Part shown: one piece after another, positions 32,400 to 42,846 of the stretch | Layout of the letters: each line of letters opens with the position of its first letter | How positions within the stretch are numbered: position 1 is the first letter of the stretch | NCBI GenBank assembly: GCA_035610835.1 | Contig: CM069449.1 | Span: 65,000,292-65,064,291 of the forward strand | DNA: 64,000 bases | Direction: 5' to 3' | Origin: Ophiura sarsii | Taxonomy: Eukaryota > Echinodermata > Ophiuroidea > Amphilepidida > Ophiuridae | Made by a program: the position numbers and the translations under genes | The notes under the pieces: model-generated | What the model saw: the letters and a program-made list of their open reading frames with translations, nothing else | Database searches by the model: none | What the model was told of the DNA's origin: nothing

Positions 32400-32786
32400 T
32401 CACATGAAATGATTCTTGGATACGTAATTCATTGCCACAAGCTTCGCTCGCATTTGCAACCCAACTGCTTTCGCCGTCGGTTTAGCATATCTCTCAGAGT
32501 AATAATCGGGAGAACACAGATCGGGGTTTGCTCTTAAGGCCTGCTCCGCTTCATATGGCGGTCTCTTGATAAAAACTTTCACTTTGCTTGTAATGTTCAC
32601 CAAACGGCCGAGGTTGGCATTTTCAAGCTCTGTGGCAGCGTCTTTAAATAGCTTTGTTGGTAACAACTGAAGAGACCTCGAAGTGCTCCTCACAGATCTG
32701 ATCGTAGACACCGGTCCCGTTGTTTTTAAGATGGCTGCCATGACAACTTTGATCTCATATGTTTTCTGATTCAGCGGATGTTTTTT
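32400..32786 (-). CDS. Alternative terminal exon T5 (central class)
   Basis: The acceptor is ccctgtctgcag and the exon opens KKHPLNQKTYE, for 128 codons. The turn/second-helix segment is GPVSTIRSVRSTSRSLQLL. The wing loop is short (SKVKVFIKR). It has ANPDLCSPDYY and ends KNHFM-TGA. It is very close to T6 and T7, including the 3' flank, so the three arose by recent tandem duplication. The shared motif GGUCUUCUUUGCCC lies at 32796-32813. Confidence 0.78.
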   Translation of the reverse strand, partial: KKHPLNQKTYEIKVVMAAILKTTGPVSTIRSVRSTSRSLQLLPTKLFKDAATELENANLGRLVNITSKVKVFIKRPPYEAEQALRANPDLCSPDYYSERYAKPTAKAVGLQMRAKLVAMNYVSKNHFM

Positions 32787-33355
32787 CTGCAGACAGGGCA
32801 AAGAAGACCAAAACACCTAGTCATTATGAATATCAATACAAAAAGGACATAGACAATTTGTTGTGGGGAAAAAAAGGAAACTGCACGAGTTCTGTTGACA
32901 GAAGTTGACAAAATGCTGATCGATGTGTAACTAGGTTTTGGGATTCTTAAATCAAATACCACCCTGACAAGTCTCACACATTCCATCATTCTTGATGTCA
33001 ATGTTAGTGGACAGGATTCTGTGTGTATGAACGTCTGGATGAAGGAGATTTATTGGGTATGTACGTATGCCTACATGTAGATGTATCATATCAAAATGTC
33101 TGTGTCATATTAATGCGTAAGTCCTAGCGGTGTGTGACTGGGTGTGCTGCATAATCCGTACATGTACACACTCGTGCCGTATGCTGCATAAGCTTGAAAA
33201 TATGCCAAGTCCCCGTGCTAGCATTTCATCAATTACATATCTCGTAGCAGCAGCGCACACGCTAGTAAGAACTTGTTTGTTCAATAATAAATCAGACTAT
33301 ATTCAGATGAACTGGAAAAAGTCACACATTTGTTTGTTCACAAGTTTACTAAATA

Positions 33356-33402
33356 TTAAATGAAATGATGGTTTGGCACAAGTTTCATTGCAACAAGTAG
33401 TC
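33356..33402 (-). pseudogene. Tiny fragment of terminal-exon 3' end
   Basis: On the minus strand about 14 codons resemble the family C-terminus (LLVAMKLVPNHHF). The upstream sequence is unrelated, so this is a remnant. Confidence 0.5.
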
Positions 33403-33619
33403 TTTGTCAAAAAGTAATCTTGTTTTTTCCCTACCCCTACATAACATGTAACGGGTGGAAAAATGCCAATTTCATTTTTTTCCCTACCCCTATAGCGAAT
33501 CACTGTTCAATATTTTAATATACAGCGTTCATCAATATCAAACTAATGAACAGATCCATCCATGGACGTAACAATGAGAGTCTATTAAAATTGTTTGTGT
33601 AGGCCTAAAATATTTGTTA

Positions 33620-33781
33620 TTACATGATATGTTTTTGCGACACAAGTTTCAAATTAACAAGCCTAGCTCGCAACTGAAACCCAACAACTTTTGCCGTCGG
33701 TTTAGCAAATCTAGAAGCATAATTGTCCATAGAACCTAAATTAGGATTCGCACGCAAGGCCTGCTAGGCTTCAAGCGGCGG
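33620..33781 (-). pseudogene. Decayed terminal-exon copy (3' half only)
   Basis: Reading on the minus strand gives a clear match to the second half of the array domain, from PPLEA to KLVSQKHIM-TAA. There is an in-frame TAG where the family has a glutamate, the conserved cysteine of PDLC is a glycine, and no N-terminal half or acceptor is present. It lies in the larger spacing between T4 and T5. Confidence 0.75.
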
Positions 33782-34623
33782 TGTTCCATCTACGATGTAT
33801 TTATTGTGTTCTCTAATTTAGGGTGTGTTCGATTCAAAGTCAAACTAAGGATTCAAAGCAACTTAATTGTTAACACTAACCCCAATAATGCCAAAATCGC
33901 TGTTTATTTCTTACAACCCATTTCAGCTAATGGAAACAAAAAACGCCAAATTATCTAAAAACGCAAAATAACCTAAATGTTTTTACAGGTTATATATATT
34001 ATTATTGAACAGAAATAATTAAAATGATTAGAAACTACTATGATTGTTTGTATACAAATTGCTCACAGCAGTCGCTTAGTGCATGGAATTCCATGATTAT
34101 GTGTGATGAAAAGATCAGTGTTGCTAACCTTACTGATAAACTGCTTAATTGGGCTAATGTTTGCCCTAGGATCGCGCCTGCACAAAGTTGTGTTACCAAT
34201 ACATTTTCTGAGGGCTCAAAGAAAATTGGGCTCCATTTTGTAGTGGGTGGGGCCTAGATGGCACATTAGCCATGGTTCGGGAGAAATTTTGATTGACAAC
34301 ACTGCCAGTACTTCTTGAACATTAACTGATTCTACACACAATCTCCGGTCCGATTGGTTATGACGACGCAACACAATTAGCACCTAATCATTCAAAATGA
34401 ACATTTGATAGTAACATAGCTCTAAAAAAATTAACTGTAATGAAGAAGTTGTCTTGTTTCAATAAGAGTGAATGATTTAGTTATTCATTTTTCATCTAAA
34501 GAAAACTACACTTTACAGTTGCTGATCTAGAATAAGCAAGTTGAACAGTTTTTCTGGCGATAGGTTCCTGAACTGTGTCACGTAAATGATTATGAATCGT
34601 TCAGTCGCAATATGTCAAGCATT

Positions 34624-35031
34624 TCACAACATTTGTTTCTGCGTCACATATTTCTTGGAAACGAGTGCAGCTCTCAGCTGCAATCCAATAGCTTTTGAAG
34701 TCGATTTGGCGAATCGTGCAGCATATACTTCTGGCGTGCACAAACCAGGATTGGCCATCAAGATTGGCTCAGCTTCGACTGGAGATTTCTTGATAAAAAC
34801 TTTAGCCCTGGTCTGACTTGATGGCACAGTCACTAAGGACCCCAATTGAGCCTTTTCCAGCTCACTCGCGGCTTCTATAAACTGGAATGCTGACATAGAG
34901 TTGAGCGACATCTTGACGCGTTTCACCGCCGCCAACGTTGCGACGGGTCCCGTGGTTTGCAAGATGGCCGACATGACTTCTGGTATTCCAAATGTATGCA
35001 TCTTTGCGGCACGAGGTGAACTATCGTTTTT
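34624..35031 (-). CDS. Alternative terminal exon T4 (central class)
   Basis: The acceptor is gttattctgcag and the exon starts KNDSSPRAAK, for 135 codons. It is the first member of the central class: GPVATLAAVKRVKMSLNSMSAFQF replaces the NWKFL segment. The wing loop is SSQTRAKVFIKK. ANPGLCTPEVY has G for the usual D. It ends KQML-TAA. The upstream intron has only a weak form of the shared GGUCUU motif. Confidence 0.74.
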   Translation of the reverse strand, partial: KNDSSPRAAKMHTFGIPEVMSAILQTTGPVATLAAVKRVKMSLNSMSAFQFIEAASELEKAQLGSLVTVPSSQTRAKVFIKKSPVEAEPILMANPGLCTPEVYAARFAKSTSKAIGLQLRAALVSKKYVTQKQML

Positions 35032-35604
35032 CTGCAGAATAACAATGAAGACAAACAAAACCAATAATATTTTAAGCCAACAACCACTACAGATGGCATT
35101 GTACAAAGTAGCGCTGTGTTTAAATTTAATGTGTACTACACATAAACAAAGGCAGAGTGCAGGAAGGATTTGTGTTACATATAGTTGCCAATTGCCTCAA
35201 TAAAAACATACTACTTCTTCATAGCAATGTAGGCCACTTTTGAAATTGTTGCTTGCAGTGCAATTTATGTGCGACTTTTGCTAATCATGATCACATAATC
35301 ATTGGGGAGGCTTGTTCCTACTAAAGGAGAATTTACAGTCATACACACTCTGGTCAATCAAGTCGTCAAGCTTTAAAGGTTACAAGACTTCAGTAAATTT
35401 ATTGGAGGGTGAATCAACCGATCTGAAAATCTATACTCTATTTTGCATCCAATTTCCTAACCTTATAATGTTATGGTGCTCAGTATACAGAATGGAAAGC
35501 TATTGTTATTGGGATTTATGTACATGTAGTATCAAATGTAACCACTCATGAATTCTTTGCACAACTAGTCAAAGAAAGCCCCTTTAGGGGAGGGGGAAAC
35601 CTGT

Positions 35605-35862
35605 TTTACGGGCCTGACTGACCCACTTTTGCATTTTTCAAGATTTTATGATTATAATTTTTTTCCTCTCAAATCATGTAATAAAATAAGCAATTTCTTG
35701 GCCAAAAATCTGTCAACAAATTTGTTTTCACAAAGTTTTCACAAATTTTTAAAAAGTTCCAGATTTTTGCAGATTTAAAATTTTTAAATTACAAAAAAAA
35801 CACCACCGACCGACCAACCCTACTTGACACGTCCGTCTGCCCGTAAAACGGGAGGGTTTTTC
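35605..35862. mobile_element. Inverted-repeat element, CTGTTTTACGGGC family
   Basis: The left CCTGTTTTACGGGCCTGACTG and right CTGCCCGTAAAACGGG ends are inverted. The same GGCCTGACTGACCCACTTTT left block occurs at 63748. Confidence 0.6.
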
Positions 35863-35934
35863 GTCGCTGTACAACAAGTTCATATCAATTGTCAATTTAT
35901 CACTATTAGAGCCAAGTAACACACATGTTGTGCC

Positions 35935-36090
35935 ATGGGCTCAAATCAATCCAAGGCAATTTGCCATGGTTGCCCCGCCTTCTGACTGTTTTTACATTCA
36001 AAAGTACATCACTGCCTTGGAGAAAGCTGTACTCCTTTCAAATTGCTTTAAATTGCAGTGCCCTCTCCATTTCTTAAAGCGAGGCCTGGT
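35935..36090. repeat. Dispersed repeat, second copy of the intron 1 repeat
   Basis: Shares GGGCTCAAATCAA, ACTGCCTTGGAGAAAG and GAGGCCTGG with 54400-54590, with moderate divergence. Confidence 0.6.
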
Positions 36091-36442
36091 TATGCCCTTT
36101 GCTTAACTAACACAACACACAATATAATATTAATACTTGAAATCAAGCATAACAATGTATCCAATGAAGAACATTGTGGTCGAAATTCACTCTGTTGCAT
36201 CCATTTTTTACATGAATTCAATGGTTCCCCTGTTACAAGAGGAATTCTCTCACTATTCTAATTACTTCTATGGTTCTCATTTGAAAAATGCACAGAGGGA
36301 ATATGCGTTTGATCCAAGTTGTTGGTCCATCATTACTATTTTTGCAGCTACATGGCAAAGAATTGACATCAGTATTCAATAGTTGTTTGTGTTTGATAAT
36401 CAAAACTCTTGAAACATTTTAGCATTTTAGACATCTAATGTA

Positions 36443-36859
36443 TTAGAACATTGTTTGACTGACGTGTCCACGTACAACTAGCTCCTCTCGGATACTTTGT
36501 GAAAGAATCTTTGATGACGGCTCATAGAATCTGGCTCCATAATGCTCAATCAAACACAAATCAGGGTTAGCTTCGAGTATCACTCTGGCTTCATCGGGCT
36601 GCTGTTTGACAAACACCGCTTGCGACAATTTCCGCTGCATAAACACCAGCGTCCCGAGGCCAAGCGTTTCCAAATCCTGACTAGCAGCTTGGAATTGTTT
36701 CGCCGAGAGCAGACGCAGGAATTTCCAGTTGAGCCTTACCACCCTGTGAGTTGAGACGGGACCCGTGGTTTGCAGGATACCCGCCATAATGTTCCGTTTG
36801 GTCATGTTACCATTTTGTCGCAAGTGACCCCTGGACTTCATGAGTCGACATTTTTCGGC
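36443..36859 (-). CDS. Alternative terminal exon T3 (NWKFL class)
   Basis: The acceptor is tttacacag and the exon opens AEKCRLMKSRG in phase 0, for 138 codons. Landmarks are NIMAGILQTTGPVSTHRVV, LNWKFLRLLSAKQF, a wing loop with RKLSQAVFVKQ and ANPDLCLIEHY. The end is SQTMF-TAA, one residue shorter than the array norm and without a GT after it. The second helical segment (SKILSQSIREELVVRG) is diverged. Confidence 0.7.
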   Translation of the reverse strand, partial: AEKCRLMKSRGHLRQNGNMTKRNIMAGILQTTGPVSTHRVVRLNWKFLRLLSAKQFQAASQDLETLGLGTLVFMQRKLSQAVFVKQQPDEARVILEANPDLCLIEHYGARFYEPSSKILSQSIREELVVRGHVSQTMF

Positions 36860-37409
36860 CTGTGTAAATGGGATACGAATGAAAAAGAAATGGTGTGCTT
36901 AGCAGATAATGCCGATTGATTAAAATGTTTATTGTATTTAGGTAGTTTCAATGTACCCAGGCTTTCCCCCTCCACATATTCCATACAGGGTATTATTATT
37001 ACCCAGGTCGGTGTTGTGGTATTTCAGGTTGGGTCAAGTCGGGTTACGATTCAGGTCTAGGTACCTATATATTTGTTTTTGAGTTTTGACCGGGAATGAC
37101 ATTAAGTCGTTATCAGCAAAATAAATTGTTCACTATGTTCTATTCATACACTCTATGTGGTGGTAAACCAATCAGAAAGCAGGAATTACAAATACGCGGA
37201 GTGCATTGAAAGTGTCCAGTGCACTCCGCGTGTGCGCCGTTCAATGCGCGAACCGCTCGCTTTGTTTTGATTCGTTGTTCAGGCATCGCGGGTTCGCCGA
37301 TTTTTACTGCGGGTGTTAGCAAACGTGTTAACATGGTTTTATTTGTCATTATAAAGATAAAAATCATGCCTTAATTGTAATTTTGAATTGTATAGTGTTG
37401 TATATGAAT

Positions 37410-37601
37410 TAGGTCAATACATGCGTACGTCTTATTTCTCGAGAAATGAGAAAATTCAATGCACTTGCGCTGGTGTTGATTTGTTCACAATGCCACTCCC
37501 CCTGCGGGGGTCGTGGCATTATTCGCATCAACACCAGCGCGCGTGCATTGATTTTTCTAATTTCTCTCAAAACAAGACGTACGCATTAATTGACCTATAA
37601 T
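37410..37601. repeat. Foldback repeat
   Basis: AGGTCAATACATGCGTACGT at the left pairs with ACGTACGCATTAATTGACCT at the right. The inner arms GCGCTGGTGTTGAT and ATCAACACCAGCGC also pair, around a CCCCCTGCGGGGG core. Confidence 0.65.
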
Positions 37602-37812
37602 TATTCAATATGCTAATATTACTTTATAGTGTTTTATGAATGAAAGCAATTTCCTATTCTCACAACACACAAACAGTCTTATTTGTACATGTATCTAAAC
37701 TGATCCTTATAAATATGTTCATTAATTGTTAATCCAGCTCCAATAACTTTGAACAATTTCACTCACTCTACAGTATTGCATGAACATGTTCACAGTTAGT
37801 CTCTGCTACGCA

Positions 37813-38244
37813 TCAGTTCTGTTGCTCCCTACTGACAAAGTAGTGCCTAGACACTAAACCCAAGTCAACTAGTTTATCTTGCATATCCTGCGGCACATAT
37901 TTCGACACCGGCTTAAAGAATCGAAATTCGTAATATTCTGGTTCGCACAGGTCAGGGTTTGCTTCCAAAATGATCTGAATCTCTGTCGGGGGCTTCTTTA
38001 TGAAGATATGTGATCCCATTTGCATTGTTCCACACCCAAGTCCTATGCCTTCCAGAGATTTGGCCGCGACTAGATACTGCTTGACGGTGAGCATGTTGAG
38101 AAACTTCCAGTTTCTTGCCAGCACCCTGTGGAGGGTCACCGGACCTGTCGTTTGCAAAATGGCCGCCATAATGTTACGTGGGGTCATGCTAGAGTGTTTA
38201 TTGATGCGGTTCGGAAAACGATTCATGAAATCTCTAGACGTTTT
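37813..38244 (-). CDS. Alternative terminal exon T2 (NWKFL class)
   Basis: The acceptor is catcttgcag and the exon starts KTSRDFMNRF. With 143 codons it is the longest array member. Domain landmarks are NIMAAILQTTGP, RNWKFLNMLTVKQY, a short wing loop MQMGSHIFIKKPP and ANPDLCEPEYYEFRF. The C-terminus runs about eight residues past the usual end (VSREQQN) before TGA, so the normal stop position has been lost. The GPVTLHRVL turn differs from the common GPVST. Confidence 0.72.
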   Translation of the reverse strand, partial: KTSRDFMNRFPNRINKHSSMTPRNIMAAILQTTGPVTLHRVLARNWKFLNMLTVKQYLVAAKSLEGIGLGCGTMQMGSHIFIKKPPTEIQIILEANPDLCEPEYYEFRFFKPVSKYVPQDMQDKLVDLGLVSRHYFVSREQQN

Positions 38245-38452
38245 CTGCAAGATGAAAAACAGCAATCGTATTAACCATCTAGGTTTTAAGTTACACAATG
38301 AAGACTTAAGTGCTCGAAATTGTTAAAGTCTTGCACACCCAACAACAATGTATTAGTACATTTTTCTTTAGCCCTTTGATGTTATCTAACCCTAACTTCC
38401 TAATTAGAGTTTTTAACAATTAGACTATCAGGGGAGAAAAATTGATCAATTC

Positions 38453-38531
38453 TGTTCGCCCACGCCGGGATCAAACCCCGCCGTCCGCATGGCAGACGGA
38501 CGACTAACTGATTGCGCTAACAGGGAAGCTC
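38453..38531 (-). repeat. tRNA-derived sequence (SINE or tRNA pseudogene)
   Basis: The minus strand has an A-box-like TTAGCGCAATCAGTTAG and a B-box-like GGTTTGATCCC at tRNA spacing with a stem between. The acceptor ends do not pair well, so a working tRNA is unlikely. Confidence 0.5.
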
Positions 38532-40122
38532 CAAAAAGTTTTACGAGACCAAATTTGAGAGCTCACTGGATCGTGCCACGAGATAGAATCGTGAAGCATG
38601 CGGCACAGCACATAGCTATTTGCTGTGGCCTCTGGTAAGGTTAGGGTTAATGGGACCAAAAACGCATATCAATATTTTCATTCCAAGAAGTTACTGGGGT
38701 GCTTGGATCAAAACAAGGGAACTATCACTGTCCGGAAAGGGGTCAAGACCCCCGCCCTTTTTATTTTTGCCCCACCCTTTTTACAGAGCCACCCTTTATA
38801 TTTGGGAATGTTCACCCCCCACCCTTTATACCGAAAAGGGGACATTTTGATCATTTTGTGCATTCAAATTTGAAAAGGCACTTGTTGGAAGAAAGAACAA
38901 AGTTACAGAAACATCCGGGAACCGTTTTGTTTTTGGGACAGCTCCCGGAAATTATTCAACAACAAAATAATTGTTGGCTTAATCACGCCGTTATTTAATG
39001 CAAATTTATAGAGGAGATTCATTTGAAATGGATTTATTTCATCAAATCAGTGCATTTTTGGTAAGTACTCTTATGCTCCCTAAAATGTGATATGATGCCT
39101 TTCGTAGCTTGCGCGAGTTTCCATTTTGAAAAACTGTCACGATATCAACAATAGATGGCGCTATATAACAACAAACTCGATCCCTGCTCAATTTAAAGAT
39201 GGCGACTTTTTAATTTTGAAGTATATCGGACCCGATATCGGATACATATTTACAATGATATAACTAGCGCTAGCGAGCCGACAAGGTCGTTATTTTGATT
39301 ATTTTGATGATCGCTGAGAAACCCCCACCCTTTTTATTTTAACTCCACGCTTTATACAACTACACGCTTTATATCAGGAATATTCTGACCCCCACGCTTT
39401 TGTTGATTTTCTGATTTCTGGAGTCCCACGCTTTATAAAGCGTGCCGGCTAGACTATGCTATGTGTATTGTGTAGTGGTTGAAAAAAGAGTCGTCTTGTT
39501 TGTTATTTTGTATGTAGGTTTTTTTGTTTTTTTACACTCACTTTTCCCCAGCTTTATTTGTTCTTCTTTTGCAATGTCTTTGAGAGGAGATAAAGGGGCT
39601 GGAGTGCCAAAACACAATGTGAATGATTTTTTGTTTGTTTTACAATAAATATTTCTCTTTTTTTAAAAGGAAAACAATAAATATTTTCACCTGAAAACTA
39701 TTTTTGCTTTACCAAGAACACAAACTCATAACAATTCTTTGAAAGTAGAAATGAAAGATGGTATTGAATGTAGCCGCATAAGTTATGAAAAGGGTTCCGA
39801 TTCAAAATGGCAGCGATAATAATTGGCCATAAGCGCTTACACTGTGGAAAGGGCTATAATAAGAACTGGATAGTATTATTATTATTTATGTAAACAAATC
39901 ACAGAACACTGTGACCTCGCAAAGGCACACTGGTAAACAATTTATCACAATACCGCGCTAGCCTATGACGTGTGCAGGTTTACCCAAACACCATCTTTGG
40001 TTTACCAAATGATTTCGGTCCATGTAGCCCAATCCATGGGCTATGTGAAATGGACAAACTACTGTATAACACTATCATTTCATAGATGTATAAAATACAT
40101 CCCCTGACCACCAGACCAGCCT

Positions 40123-41607
40123 TAGGCCTAAAAAAAAAGAAGGTTTGTTTGCCCAAACAAGAGTTGAAAAAAGTGGGTCGGTAGGTCGATTACCTTTTTT
40201 TTGTTCTTTTTTTTTGGCTATGGACACTTTTAGAGAAGAAAAAGACTATACAAGTTGATGTTAATACACTTGAATGTTCTTTAAAACCCTAACCTTCTTA
40301 CACTCCGATTCACTAAAGCAAAAAACAATGTCCACGCGCATTCTATAGCATATGATTCGATGACGTCATCAACCAAGCTGATATGTGTGTACAAAATCAC
40401 TGCCCAGGTGAGCGTTACCAGGTTAGCCGAGTGATTAGGGACGCGGCGCGGTGATCAGAGGTTCTGGGGGTCAATTCCAAGGGGTTTCACAGCGATTATT
40501 TGGTTTAACATCATACTTTGTCTCCTTCCCCCAGTTTCCACACCGTACGAACATAGCCTGGCTGGTTACAGCCTTGACCAGGCTTCTAAAATTATACAGT
40601 CCCATATTGTCCATAACCATCTGGCGTTGCTAACACCGTAACATGGAAATCCAACCCTTCCATTAAGCTGAATATAGCGTGCTAAGACAAGTGACACAGG
40701 ATTTACGAACTGAGAGCAGTGCTAACACGAAGCCTTGCACATTCTGCATTGCCAATCTAATGTTTCACTTTATAAAACCGATGGAAATCCAACGGTTTTT
40801 CGTGGGGGGTAATATTCCCAAATATGGCAAATATGTATTATTCATAGGGTATAACATCCAATCAGAAGAGAAAAGCAGCCTTTGACCGGTAAACATCGTT
40901 AAATTGCGCTATTACGACACTAGTGGAGGAGGGTCAACATGTTTATGCAATTAGCATAAATTACTTCACCAGTCATTCAGATTGCACAAGGCTTTCGGGC
41001 GCAAGCGCCCTCAGTCGAACTGATCGTTCTCCCGTGATGGTATCTCAATGGCTATCACTACAGTTTACAGCGGGCTTCGCCCGGCGTGTTCAGTGAGTAA
41101 TTGGTGGGTCAGTGAAGGGGGCTGCGGCTGATGAATTGTCACTGTTCAGTTTGGATGCTTTTATCAGACTAAATAATCAAGCTTACAGGACTTGTTATTA
41201 TAGATTAATATCAGTATACAATAGCCTAGACTACTACTACCCGATACAAATTTTAGAAAGCCTAATCAAGGCTAGGCTGGTTAGGGCTAATACATGTATT
41301 TTGTTTTTAATAGGGCAGCTGGCAGCCTGTAGTACAAACCTTCAGATAGTGGTAGGATCTTGGATTTGCATCTCCTTAGTGTTTTAAAGGGTGGATATGT
41401 GGGAATAAGTAAATAACAGGGCAGTGTAGTTGATTAGTTTGGCAAATTAAGATGAAAATATCATTTAATACATATATTTTTCAACATAAAACATTATTTA
41501 AAAATTAAAAAAAATCTCAAAAAAAAAAAAAAAAAAAGGCATGGGGTTTTGAGATTTTATGGGTCGGTCGTGTTTGGGCAAACAAACCTTCTTTTTTTTT
41601 AGGCCTT
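40123..41607. mobile_element. 1.5-kb interval bounded by TAGGCCTAAAAA...AACA inverted repeats
   Basis: The left block (GAAGGTTTGTTTGCCCAAAC, about 40139-40158) is the reverse complement of the right block (GTTTGGGCAAACAAACCTTC, about 41572-41591). Both are flanked by poly-A/T and TAGGCCT. A tRNA-like SINE lies inside. No transposase was seen. Confidence 0.5.
40415..40500 (+). repeat. tRNA-derived SINE-like sequence
   Basis: GGTTAGCCGAGTGATTAGGG (A-box-like) and GGGGTCAATTCC (B-box-like) occur in order. Confidence 0.4.
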
Positions 41608-41849
41608 ACATTTAGCCATAACATTGACACAGATCATACTGTTACTGCTAGTACACCAAACTGTGTATAGCCATTCATGTGTAGCCATGGCCTAGAGTTG
41701 TCCTGTCACTACCTTGCTCCGCCCACTCTTGATGGACACTGGATTGGGACAGTCAGAGATGGGGTATGCCAGCTTTATGATTGGGGTAACAGAGGATCTA
41801 AATTTAGATCTATCATTTCGTGGATCCCTTTACTTTAGTTCACAAATTT

Positions 41850-42026
41850 AAAATTGCTGCTATTTTAGCTGCTATTTTAGCAGGCATTTAATTTTACAAA
41901 TCTGGAAATGTTGCTGTTACTTTCAATTTAAAATGGTCAGTTTCACAGTTATTTAATTTCGTGAATCAACATCCCTCGCGAAATTCGCAAAATTAAATGC
42001 GTAACAAAATAAGTTGGTATACAGTA
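41850..42026. mobile_element. Probable relative of the TACTGTAAAAC elements
   Basis: The right part has CTCGCGAAATTCGCAAAATT and ends AAGTTGGTATACAGTA. The left boundary is uncertain. Confidence 0.35.
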
Positions 42027-42777
42027 TTGGTTACACAGAATGAAGGAAGTAGCCTACTGTTCAAACAAATTGACCTTGAATATTTTATTTCTTACAGAAA
42101 TTGTCTCCTTCAACACTTCTGCAACGCATGACTAGACAAATACAATATGTTCAATGGATAGTATACTAAAGCAGAACAGTAATATAAAATGAAGCCTACT
42201 CTAGACATCACACAATTATTAGACATTTTAAATGTGCATGTTTTCACAAGTCTATTGATACCAATACACTTTGATGCAGAAATTGGAGGCCTCATTGTGG
42301 GAGCTCCACTCTCCTTAAATTTGACTTGAACTGACAAAAGCTATGTCTTAAAATCAGATCAAATCTATATTATTTTTGAATTAATTCTCTACCAAATTCT
42401 CAACATCAGGCCTGGAATAAATTGGCAAATTGGGAAGCTCCTTGTCGGGAAGAAATTTTGCTCTTCCATGTAAGGAAATACATAAGAAATAGTGGGACAT
42501 TTGGGTTAGCTTGCCGGGAAATCAATTATTTTTCCAGGCCTGCTCAAAATACTCCTGTAACGAATAAAAGAATCGACATTTATACTTGTCAATACTTTCT
42601 ACAATACCATTTTAATGCGAAAATCCTTTTATGTACGCCAATTTTCTGTAAATAATTTTCTGTTATACACTACATGTATGGGAGATTGTTTTTTCCGAGT
42701 TTGGTTGCATTACTCATCGAATAATGTTCCTTGCACGTCGCCTTGAACAGTTAGTATCTAACTAGTGGTAGTATTAA

Positions 42778-42846
42778 ATTGGCAATGGTCCTTTCCATTT
42801 CATTCAGTGACTAATTAGCAATGGTCCTTTCCATTTCATTCAGTAA
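42778..42846. repeat. Short tandem duplication below T1
   Basis: GCAATGGTCCTTTCCATTTC with CATTCAGT occurs twice in a row, next to the T1 stop. Confidence 0.8.

Larger units (their letters stand above)
38530..42777. other. Gene-free, repeat-rich stretch between T2 and T1
   Basis: Contains ACCCTTTATA/CCACGCTTTATA repeats (38.7-39.5 kb), the 1.5-kb inverted-repeat interval, a SINE-like sequence and a CGCGAAA-type element. I see no coding exon. Confidence 0.55.

Noticed and set aside
27922..33000. A splice donor hidden in the ATG-TRA ending of most copies
   Set aside because: The stop is kept in copies without a GT there (T1 GCC-TAG, T3 TTC-TAA), and the +5 position is rarely G.
38360..38400. 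CTAACCCTAA as telomere-like sequence
   Set aside because: A single short occurrence, not a repeat array.
38453..38531. A functional tRNA gene
   Set aside because: Box A and B are present, but the acceptor stem does not pair and the anticodon arm is irregular. A SINE or pseudogene fits better.
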